NCBI GenBank assembly: GCA_964020085.1
Contig: OZ026600.1
Coordinates: 30,847,880-30,911,879 of the forward strand
Length of the DNA: 64,000 nucleotides
DNA from: Micromussa lordhowensis
Lineage: Eukaryota; Cnidaria; Anthozoa; Scleractinia; Lobophylliidae
Direction: 5' to 3'
Shown: in pieces, positions 25,201 to 31,223 of the stretch
How positions within the stretch are numbered: the stretch's first letter is position 1
Layout: every line of letters begins with the position of its first letter
Translations under genes and position numbers: made by a program
Notes under the pieces: model-generated
Seen by the model: only the letters and a program-made list of their open reading frames with translations
The model's database searches: none
Told to the model about the DNA's origin: nothing

Positions 25201-28200
25201 AATGGGCACCATGATTGTGCTACAAGTCTAAACGACTATTTTACTGCACGGCGAAACATAATCGTGGAGAGAGCGCATTTTAACAAAAGGTCGCAAAAAC
25301 TGGGAGAATCTGTTGACACATCCATCTAGGATCTATACAGATTAGCAGATAATTGTGACTATGGTATGTTACAAGATGACTTAATGTCACAGTTCCTTCC
25401 AGTATTAGTAATAATAGTGAATACGGTAACAAGACAACAGAAGACAATGTTTGGCGTAATGGGGGAACACCACTACGTGATCGGTGCGACAGACAACTTC
25501 ACAGAGTGACTAAAAGCCTTAACTTACATGTATCTCCCCAGCGCTCTTAAAGACCTGTGCTTGATCGGACAAATAATTGTACGCCGGTACAAAAGCAAAT
25601 CAATACCATCCAAAAGCGTAACTCTCCACGGCACTTACATGTAGAGCTGAACCTCCGGCTAGCATCGTGCTATGGAAAGGGCACTACAAGCCGACTCGGG
25701 CAGCATGTGCTGGAGTCCTGTATCTTGCCATGGGATTTCGAGAAAGAATCTCTTCGACTTTTGTTTTACACTTGCAGGAACCCACAGAATTACTCAAAAA
25801 AATCTATGTATAAATTATGTTTTTGTACTTTAACCAATCTTCCCCACACGTGGCGGTAGGAGTTTTTTTTTTTTTTTTGTAATGGGATACGACCTTGTTT
25901 ATGAGATATTACATTCACACTTGTAAGATGCATAATAAAGCTATTCACCTCTCTACTTTCGTTGACAAAGTGTTATTAAAATACAGAATTGAAAAATTTT
26001 CTTAATAACTAATTGGAAAAATACTCCTCCCTCAATGCATGCACCACAAGAGACACATTTGAACGATTTAAATATATATAAAGGTGTGTAATGTCCTATA
26101 TATATATATATAATACAGTTCTTTTTTTAATTATTAATTAGAAGAAATGCTCCGTCACTGTACATGTATTGAACTGGTAACATTGTAAACTAGGTAAACA
26201 CATGCAGATGGTGAATAAAGTGGCGGTAGGAGTTGCTGTTTTGTGATTTGATAAAAAAAATATTTAACTGAATTTAGAATCACTTAAGACTTCCATTAAG
26301 ATCACCAAAATAAGTCTTGAAATCGTTTCAAGTTACAATGTAAGTGCTTACGGTAACAAATATTGATAAAATGAAATTGCTAAGAAGTCACCACCATTAA
26401 AATTTTTGTTTTCTCAAGACACCTTTATTTGCAGACAAAGCCGAATAGTGAAAATTTGCATATATGAAGAATTTAGTTTTATATAAATAATTATGTGTTA
26501 AACCATCAAAAGCTACATGTATATTGACATACCAGAATAAAATAATCTTCAGAGAAAAATCGAGATTTTAAACGCAAATTTTTGCATTATCCGTGCGGTG
26601 TGTGTGAAGGGAGAATCATGTTTCATGTCAACCAAGCTTGAAAAATAAAATGCGTGTTGTGCGAAATAAAAAGCGTGTTGTGCGAAACGATATTTTTCCG
26701 CAAGTAACACTCTCAATCAACCAAAAATAGAATGTTACAATCAGTCACCTGCTTTACCGCAGCTCGCTGAGCGGCAAACAAGAGAGTTGGTGTTCTGGCC
26801 GGGAGACCAATATTTTTTTAAAGTCACCTGAGACCAAATGTTGGTCACCTGAGGTGAACGGGTGACAGCCTTGCCAGGATGGTTGGACTACCCAACTTGG
26901 GGTTAATGGCTGAAACACTCGCTTTTAGCTGGATACTGGTGCTGCAGTCACAGTCGTTGGTACAAATACATGTACCTCATGGCTGAAAGATCAAACGTTA
27001 GTCAAACCAAAACAAACCCTGCAAGGCCCTGGAAATATTAAAATCCCAGTCATTGGCATGTTTCTAGCCAACCTCTCATACCTCAAGAGAAAAGTTACCG
27101 AACCAGTGTATGTCATACCAGACCAGGCATGTCCACTACTAAGCAGAAACAAAGGGGGAGCTGTTGTGGTTTGGGCACGCCCTCTTTACTTCCAAGAGGC
27201 TCAAAAACAGCTGTCTGACCAAAGATTCTACGAGAAACTTAGCCCTGATCCACTGCAAGTCCACGGTTAACGAAATGGTTGCTACGTGCGCACAACCACC
27301 CTCCACACCGCACACATCCCGTTTTTATCTTCTACCGAAGATACACAAGCCCAACAACCCCGGACAACTGATAGTATCGGCCTGTAATTGCCCTACGGAG
27401 AACATTTCTGCCTATCTCGATGAAGTTTTGGCTCCTTTTGTGAAAAGTCTACCCACCTATGTTAAAGACACTAATCATGCACTCCACATATTTGACTCCT
27501 TCAGATTTGATACCGCTACTCCAGGTCATCACTTTCTTTTCACCATGGACGTCAAGGCACTCTACACAGTGATTCCAAATGACTGTGGACTGCAAGTGCT
27601 GGCCTACTTTCTAGATAAGCGCGATATCAAGGAACCTACAACGTCCACCCTCACAAGATTAGCCGAGTGGTGCTCACCTTAAATTCGTTCTCCTTCAACA
27701 AAGAATACTATCGTCAACGTGGTGTTGCAATGGGAAGTAGAATGGGTCCAAACTATGCGTGCTTATTCGTTGGATATGTGGAACAGCAAATCCGCGAGCA
27801 GTACACAGGATTCATACCACAGCTTCACAAGAGGTACATCGATGACATTGTTGGGGCAGCTTCATGCCGGAGGGATGAACTCGATGACTTTATCGACTTT
27901 GTTTCTAACTTCCACCCAGCACTTCAATTCACATCAACTATTACCGAAACGGAACTACCGTTTCTCGATATCAACCTGCACATTTCTGAAGATAGAATTC
28001 AAACCTCTGCCTTCTACAAGGTAATGGATACTCACAACTACCTCCATTTCTCTTCTTTTCATCCTGATCACTGCAAGTGTGCTGTCTCTTACAGCCAGTT
28101 TCCTCCGCCTTCGTCGACTTTGCTCAGACGATGATGACTTCCTGATCAAATCACGGGAGATAATGACATTTTTTACACAGCGTGGCTATCAGCTTACTTC

Positions 28201-31142
28201 ACTTGAACAGGATCTACGCAAGGTCACAACCATTGGCCGTCCTGATGCTCTAACCGGATCGGAACGGGGAGATACAACCGTTGATAGAGTACCTATGGTC
28301 ATGACATACCACCCGTTTAACACCCACATCAAATGGTATCTACTTCAGAACTTTCGCATTTTATCCACAGACCAGCAAACGCGAGACATCTTTCTGTAAC
28401 CACCTATGGTAGCATACAAACGGGACCTCAGCCTAAGAGACATACTGGTACACTCCACCGACAGCTCTTCCACTGAGCAGCCTGGGTCACATGCATGTCA
28501 ACGCCCTTGGTGTCACACCTGCGAGTACATCACTCCTCTCAACGATATACGAGGCCCTAAAAGCACCTTCACCATCCGTGATCATTTCACCTGCGTGTCC
28601 GAAAATCTTGTGTACTGTATATCCTGTCGCAGATGCTCCCATATCTACATCGGTGAAACTGGGCGAAGTCTCAGGTGTTGAATTAGTGAGCATTTGCGCA
28701 GCATATGCAACAACACCCCTGGATTTCCCGTGGCACAACATTTTAACTCCGCTGGTCACAGTATTACAGATGTCCAGGTACGAGGTATGCGTTTGTGCGT
28801 TCCAACATCCTCCGCAAACAAATGGAAATGAAGCTAATTTTTCAGCTGGGGACCGTGCAGCCGCATGGCCTTAACATTAATTTCAAATACTTTTGAACTG
28901 TGCGCGCGCTACTTTTTACGCGTACGCACTTCCTTTTAACGTAGTTACAAACATATTGCGTATTTCAACGGTTATTTTTTCACACTGAAGAAGGGTAATA
29001 CACCTGAAACGTCTGTGTTCATAGACAATTTTGACACTTGTTGATTTTTATTTTCTTTAAACTCATCAACAATAGATCAGCGTGGGCGCTGGTGTCTCAA
29101 GGTTGGTGGAGCCGGGCCAAGCTAAGCGAGGAAGGAGGTAACCATGGCAACCCGGAAGCGGCCACCACCCACCAAGAGGCACCATCACACTGAAGGACTC
29201 AGTGGAATACTTACCAACCACACAAAGATGGAACCAACCCACGGGCGGGTGGGATGGGCGAAAACTGCGAACTAGCGAGCGTGACAGCTAGCGAAACTGA
29301 CTCGTGCAAGCACCAGACTGCGTGTAAGGGACACCAAGTGCCCCTGCTAGAGCTTGGGCCACCCCAAGCTTTGGGTGCCCGCGAACCAGCTGCGAATGTA
29401 ACTCGTGTGAGCACGAGGCTGCGTGTAGGGGTCACCAGGTGTCCCTGCGAAGAGCTTGGGCGGCCCCGAAGCTTTAGGCGCCCGCGTACAGCAACGACAG
29501 CGTGTAGGCGTCATGTATTGTCCTGACTGTTGCTGGAGCTGCAGGACAAGCTTTCTGCATCCACGAGGAGAGCATTGCTTTGAGGTTAACTTTGCCTAAA
29601 TTACATTTAGCCACATAAAAATATCAACTTTATCTTTAACTAAGCAGAAACACCTGTGTTGCATTCGGGCTAATCACTCGCACTGATGAAGAAATTGGCG
29701 ATGTCACTACACAACATGCTGATTTCAAAACTGAATTCCCCTCACTTGGAAAGGAAAGGTGAAGACTGAAGGGCACATAACACTGCAACCTGACGCAAAG
29801 CCCAATTGCATTTATACACCAAGAAGAATCCCCCATCCACTATTGCCTAAGGTTAACCAAGAATTAGACTCTATGCTTCAACAGGGAGTCATCTCACCAG
29901 TAACTGTACCGACTGCTTGGTGCTCTGGTCTCGTCCCAGTTCCCAAACCAAACGGTAATGTAAGACTCTGTGTATCCATCCGATGCCATCAGTCGACAAG
30001 AGCCTTGCCAAGCTGGGAAAAAGCCGGGTTGTAGCTAAGAAAAGAGTCTCCCGGCTAAGAGTTTCATTAAGCCGGTCACCATTTTTTTTCGAGAGACCTG
30101 GAACAGAATTTCGTCCCCAATCTTTCGCAGGGGCTTGAATGCGGGGCTACCAAGCCTCACGTGTTCAAGATGGCAGATGCAGTACAAGGAAAGAGAACAC
30201 TCTAAATTAGTGTTTAAAACAATATTTTTTCCTTTACTTGTTAGTGTGGCTTTTCACTGGGTTGATTTAGACGATTCGATAATGGCTATAGTTGAGATAT
30301 CAACTTATTGTACATGCGTATTAAACCGAAAAACCGTTTGTTGCTCTTTACCGAGTGATTGCGCGCCAAAATCCAGCCAGCGATCACCTCTTTCTCAGCC
30401 AGACAATTTCGCCCTTAGCAACAACCCTGCTAACAGCGGATTCTGGCAACTCCCCCTTGATGAAGAGTCAAAACTGCTGACTACATTTGTAACTCCATTT
30501 GCTCGATATTGTTTTAACCGGTTTTCTTTTGGCATACGTTCTTGATTAGTTGTTCATTACGTCCTTCTGGGGTTCTAGAAAGACCCCGTTGCATGTTGGG
30601 GGCCATGTGCTTTTGAGGTGTACATGTATCGTATCTTGAATTGTGTACGGAATAAATCTTGTTTTAAGGCCTAAATATTAGTTTTCACTCGACTGAAACT
30701 ATTGTCGACAAGTTATCAAGATAACGCTCTGAACCCGTGGTTAAGTGATAAAATTTGCAGTAAATTTTCGCGAAAAAATCGTATCGATCGATGACCATCG
30801 ATATTTCTTGTCCGAAATTTTTTGCAAGTAATTAATCGGTGGAGGACTTCGAATTTCATACCATGTTACCCGTGTTCTCAGTGTTCAAAGTTCAATAAAA
30901 TATCCAGATATTACGAGTCTAGCTTACCTATCATACTCCATTCCTTCTTTGAAGCATTTGACATCGTTCACACGAATTCCTTTGCAGGATTTGACAGGGT
31001 AAATGAACAGGTCTGAAACTCGCCCCACCTCCTTGTAAGATCGTCTTTTCCCCTTTCTTTCCCACCAAAGTGCAGCAAGACCCGCGAAGACCACGACAGG
31101 CAAACCGAACAAGGGATATTTCGAGTAAGAAAAGGACGCCAT
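7275..31142 (-). CDS. MTARC-like: mARC-like MOSC-domain molybdenum reductase, copy B (complete, 7 exons)
   Basis: Exons on the minus strand: 31142-30928, 13233-13054, 11654-11492, 10440-10300, 9508-9441, 8448-8377 and 7401-7275 (stop TAA at 7277-7275). All have GT-AG borders and matching phases, giving 966 nt or 321 aa, the usual mARC length. Residues about 8-26 form a membrane anchor. The MOSC N-terminal barrel (IYPVKSCKG) follows, then the MOSC domain with SEASLAAVN, FRPNVVVSG and the RCILTTV motif, whose cysteine (about residue 257) corresponds to the family's Mo ligand. The end carries the family's NSPLFG motif. The enzyme family reduces N-hydroxylated compounds with cytochrome b5 at mitochondria. 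It shares an 81-bp head-to-head promoter with ADAT3. Intron 1 is 17.7 kb and packed with nested transposons, which could slow or alter splicing. Confidence 0.93.
7559..7951. mobile_element. MITE in last intron of mARC B
   Basis: Ends CAGTAAAACCCATGTGTAAG and the complement of CAGTTAAACTTGTGTGTAAG enclose about 390 bp with internal related words (several 'ggttctta' motifs). It lies between exons 6 and 7. Confidence 0.6.
8696..9299. mobile_element. Non-autonomous transposon with AGGCCTTCTGA terminal repeats
   Basis: The ends ACAGGCCTTCTGAAA and TATCAGAAGGCCTGT are inverted repeats bounding about 604 bp. The subterminal part has runs of 'atcgcacaatc' and 'tatcacataa' like repeats. No ORF is seen. 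It sits in intron 5 of mARC B. Confidence 0.6.
9603..9728. mobile_element. Hairpin MITE with perfect 38-bp arms
   Basis: ATATGTTGTAGGTCAAAATG begins the left arm and is matched base for base by the right arm ending at 9728. It lies in intron 4 of mARC B. Confidence 0.75.
10918..11172 (+). mobile_element. tRNA-derived SINE, copy 2
   Basis: Shares the B-box region ('ggttctggttcgatccctggccgg') and the body ('cagtgcctctctccacc', 'taccggcaaatttaatgctg') with the SINE at 4422-4716. It lies in intron 3 of mARC B. Confidence 0.7.
11790..12970. other. Repeat-rich intron 2 of mARC B
   Basis: No gene seen. The pieces 'cagtaaactcttgttaaagtgg' (about 11793) and 'gtctgtaatagcggggtgtcc' (about 12384) resemble ends of the dispersed repeats at 5.2 and 6.7 kb. 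From 12490 to 12960 'gacaggtaa' and 'cctgtc' words recur in both orientations, suggesting another decayed element. Confidence 0.35.
14130..14312 (+). mobile_element. tRNA-derived SINE remnant
   Basis: A B-box-like stretch, 'ggtcacgggtttgaatcccg' (about 14157-14176), is followed by 'gaagccctgattttttt' and a tail containing 'cagttcatatatgaattcat'. The 5' half is degraded. It abuts the 5' LTR of the Gypsy relic. Confidence 0.55.
14325..14448 (+). repeat. 5' LTR of the Gypsy relic
   Basis: About 124 bp, matched at 30544-30680. Contains 'gaataaatcc', a possible poly(A) signal. The exact LTR ends are uncertain because they do not follow the TG..CA rule. Confidence 0.7.
15069..17993 (-). CDS. Large DDE-type transposase-like protein, family not recognised
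   Basis: A 974-aa open frame without introns. The first ATG (17993) lies within three 30-bp direct repeats, so the start at 17873 (MNSKKESS) is more credible, giving 934 aa. Counting from 17993, residues about 40-160 are a highly basic, Lys/Arg/Glu-rich coiled-coil region likely to bind nucleic acid. A cysteine-rich stretch at about 400-475 (CLCRKH, LNRDCDQCGVDKF) may bind zinc. Candidate catalytic acids follow: D565 in VHDYSEGYS, D661 in FTDGCAAQYKS and E700 (or D702) in SHAKGEQDAAG. This spacing, about 95 then 38, fits an RNase H-fold DDE/D transposase. The ORF fills the left part of the TIR-bounded element and is undamaged, so the copy was active recently or was selected. The nested foldback element has separated its 5' region. 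Function is inferred; I cannot name the superfamily. Confidence 0.75.
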   Translation of the reverse strand: MKTRAGSPLKHENTCWIAHFNSYDPRDFTRTERKQKRSSKMNSKKESSSSAEKMKKWREKKIEKKKEADRKYYERNRECKIADVKEYKRKTGKTKAVGVTRRSQQLKQNQLAAKKKKKEKKAVDEERREKIRQQTRERVRRLREKRREEIRQSSDDDTANPSTPTFQNRMAKTRALKKTFEALPKSPEKKAELLEAISSSPRTRKILQKKGVIKSPEEMKETAALRALAADIAEGADHVKKSRSKDKQAAYSALKHLAFGQNVGKSRAKKTLSTLVNVGRKSVRKAVKERQKILSGEKKSWLYLERKTRGDAISQEDKQLVFNYWTYEASRPTGDKKDVLRKRTGKKEYIEHAKHVLEKTQTEAFLEFQAIHPDVKIKQRKFESLKPFFIRAAKEKDRRSCLCRKHVETQIVFKDCLKFWKNACRKSGRNDVSIPSTLTEAADLTLCEKQNDQPYHKLKCLNRDCDQCGVDKFVLLTEELSEDTEEQVIWKHYAYVGTGKFLANGQEKKKIALITKQTPPSELLQYFADLLKEYPYHSFMAKWQREQMDNLIEHLPLNEVVCVHDYSEGYSCRQQDELQSEYFDVAKVSLHITILYRHAVEFVDGKTSTEEDPQIIKEHLFVISDDEVQDFHSVHKAQELVKGYLEEQLQIKVNKLHEFTDGCAAQYKSRHCIGDLSCCLFDYGFQIQRSYFETSHAKGEQDAAGANIKQKVSQAVLRKTAVIRNAKDMTDFLTENFSTPSASSFASRTKAVGLARRVFFYVPTEGEDAVVRRRPDRSFKTLKGIRKLHCVKTTAEQGRVFVRNRTCYCIDCISGDEGNCSNKEWMDDWKEVRLERESSIATTRQAAEETEATLGDTAVRIADLAAKGSVVAIAAADDPDFEYYLLKVTSNGLEELEEATTDDYGCTFPRGSVGLRGNFFIRDNIIDMTYKLDEKKSAFVLAGTVRHVCGELKRKRNNIYKVPMDVNEEIIASL
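17940..18025. repeat. Three 30-bp direct repeats with CACGTG at the 5' end of the transposase ORF
   Basis: The unit 'gcgatccagcacgtgttttc' plus 'atgtttcaga' occurs three times, the last one shortened. Each has a CACGTG palindrome (E-box core). They overlap the first 18 codons of the longest ORF, so they are more likely promoter or transposase-binding sites than coding sequence. Confidence 0.65.
18079..18088 (+). repeat. Target-site duplication of the foldback element, left copy
   Basis: CCCTTCGATG, repeated exactly at 24306-24315. Confidence 0.85.
18201..20179 (+). repeat. Left arm: about 99 tandem copies of a 20-bp unit
   Basis: The consensus of the outer part is TACTGATTACTTGTCCCTAG. Towards the centre (from about 19430) the unit changes to TACTGATCATCTGTCCCTAG and TACTGATCGTCTGTCCCTAG. 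Longer blocks recur within the arm, for example those starting with the variant 'gattgcttggccctaggacc' near 18866, 19086 and 19266. One copy near 19750 is a base short and shifts the register. Confidence 0.95.
20180..21768. other. Unique centre of the foldback element
   Basis: AT-rich, 1.6 kb, with no ORF that looks like a protein. A direct duplication with 'taaaacaaa' and 'ctctaagac' words occurs at about 20220-20340. At 21290-21466 lies a decayed copy of the TTAA MITE seen at 400-590 ('ctctgaactctatgcacagaat', 'ggaaactgtgttgagccacc'). Confidence 0.5.
21769..24204 (-). repeat. Right arm: about 122 tandem copies of the same 20-bp unit, inverted
   Basis: On the plus strand the unit reads CTAGGGACAAGTAATCAGTA, the complement of the left-arm unit. 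The inner part (to about 22115) uses the 'gacagatgatcag' variants, mirroring the inner part of the left arm. A block of ten units with a 2-bp insertion ('cagtacttaagggac') is repeated at a 202-bp interval (about 23632 and 23834). Confidence 0.95.
24306..24315 (+). repeat. Target-site duplication of the foldback element, right copy
   Basis: CCCTTCGATG, identical to 18079-18088. If the preceding G belongs to the element, the duplication is 8 bp. Confidence 0.85.
25229..25860 (+). pseudogene. Gypsy gag continuation, decayed
   Basis: Directly after the DNA transposon the gag frame resumes in register and can be followed for about 150 bp with in-frame stops. Further on only scattered gag-like stretches remain. 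It is the second half of the gag that starts at about 14487. Confidence 0.6.
25850..26234 (-). mobile_element. Small retroposon insertion with 15-bp target duplication and poly(T)
   Basis: GTGGCGGTAGGAGTT occurs at 25850-25864 and 26220-26234. The enclosed 355 bp starts with a run of about 14 T, so on the minus strand it ends in poly(A). A long direct repeat plus a poly(A) tail is the signature of target-primed reverse transcription. The body (with a TATATA tract near 26095) is not recognised. Confidence 0.7.
26235..26925. other. Unassigned DNA inside the Gypsy relic
   Basis: AT-rich with no ORF of note. A short segment, 'aatgcgtgttgtgcgaaa', is directly followed by 'aagcgtgttgtgcgaaac' (about 26648-26688), a local duplication. 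From about 26800 the words 'gtcacctgagacc' and 'gtcacctgaggtg' repeat. Confidence 0.35.
26929..27151 (+). pseudogene. Gypsy aspartic protease fragment
   Basis: An open stretch with the protease motif LDTGAAVT near its start, ending at PLLSRN where the Penelope-like insertion begins. The reading continues in frame after 29652, on the other side of the insertion. Upstream parts are lost. Confidence 0.7.
28981..29017 (+). ncRNA. Hammerhead-like motif in the Penelope-like element
   Basis: Core pieces are in order: CACA (stem I), CTGAAGA (28985-28991), AGG and CCT (stem II, 28992-28994 with 29003-29005), GAAA (29006-29009), C, GTC (29011-29013), TGTG (stem I). Stem III would be one C-G pair with no loop, so self-cleavage as a monomer is doubtful. 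Penelope-like elements are known to carry minimal type I hammerheads, which supports the reading. Confidence 0.45.
29060..29638 (+). repeat. GC-rich 3' tail of the Penelope-like insertion with an internal duplication
   Basis: Within this much more GC-rich tract a roughly 100-bp block is present twice in tandem (about 29295-29390 and 29395-29487), each with 'gactgcgtgtaagg'/'ggctgcgtgtagg', 'agagcttgggc' and 'gcccgcg'. No protein is credible; the tract lies inside the 14-bp duplication. Confidence 0.5.
29650..30545 (+). pseudogene. Gypsy reverse transcriptase fragments
   Basis: Two RT-like stretches, about 29653-30030 (motif TAWCSGLVPVPKPNG) and 30410-30545 (motif NSGFWQLPLDEESKLLTTF), are separated by about 380 bp that does not fit the domain. 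The fragment stops before the catalytic YxDD and runs straight into the 3' LTR, so RNase H and integrase are deleted. Confidence 0.7.
30544..30680 (+). repeat. 3' LTR of the Gypsy relic
   Basis: About 137 bp. Matches the 5' LTR except for a roughly 13-bp net insertion and several substitutions, indicating an old insertion. Confidence 0.7.
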
Positions 31143-31223
31143 CGGAGAAACGTTTTTTTGAAAGACTAACTGACTCCCGCCAAACTTGGTAGCCTGGTCT
31201 GGCAGAGTCTGATGATAACAAAT
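31143..31223. promoter_or_regulatory. 81-bp bidirectional promoter between mARC B and ADAT3
   Basis: The start codons of the two genes face away from each other with 81 bases between them. The gap holds TCCCGCCAAA (31175-31184), on the minus strand TTTGGCGGGA, a good match to the E2F consensus. No TATA box is evident. Transcription start sites must lie within or very near this segment. Confidence 0.7.

Larger units (their letters stand above)
14794..25228 (-). mobile_element. 10.4-kb DNA transposon with a large transposase-like ORF
   Basis: Perfect 30-bp terminal inverted repeats lie at 14794-14823 (starting GACTTGTAGCACAATCATGG) and 25199-25228. They are flanked by TAA on both sides (14791-14793 and 25229-25231), or by CTAA if the last C is counted in the duplication. 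Removing the element with one TAA copy brings the interrupted Gypsy gag frame back into register across the junction, which fixes the boundaries independently. It encodes the 974-aa ORF at 15069-17993 on the minus strand. A 6.2-kb foldback element is nested inside, so its own length is about 4.2 kb. Superfamily is not assigned: the short TAA-type duplication and large ORF do not match a family I can name with confidence. Confidence 0.85.
27138..29652 (+). mobile_element. Penelope-like retroelement (frameshifted) with 14-bp target duplication
   Basis: ACTAAGCAGAAACA occurs at 27138-27151 and 29639-29652. Between the copies is a Penelope-type ORF on the plus strand broken by frameshifts and stops. 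RT pieces lie at about 27152-27670 and 27667-28134, with YIDD at 27834-27845. The thumb and connector are at about 28079-28400. A Cys-rich region and a GIY-YIG-like endonuclease with IYIGETG lie at about 28490-28870 and are interrupted by a stop. Penelope elements combine this RT with a GIY-YIG nuclease and prime on a nicked target. Downstream are a hammerhead-like motif (28981-29017) and a GC-rich tail. The Gypsy frame is continuous across the two target copies, confirming the boundaries. The copy is defective. Confidence 0.85.
14325..30680 (+). mobile_element. Degenerate short-LTR Gypsy retrotransposon split by nested insertions
   Basis: Two related LTRs (14325-14448 and 30544-30680), both starting GATTAGTTGTTCATTACGTC and ending CCTAAATATTA, flank Gypsy pieces in one orientation. 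A TGGTGTCAGC primer-site-like stretch follows the 5' LTR. Gag-like coding covers about 14487-14790 (one frameshift near 14700) and continues at 25229. An aspartic protease with LDTGA lies at about 26929-27151. The linker and start of the reverse transcriptase are at about 29650-30030 and 30410-30545. RT active site, RNase H and integrase are missing. The LTRs differ by indels (a segment near 30608-30630 is absent from the 5' copy), so the element is old. All later insertions here landed in it, in intron 1 of mARC B. Confidence 0.8.
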
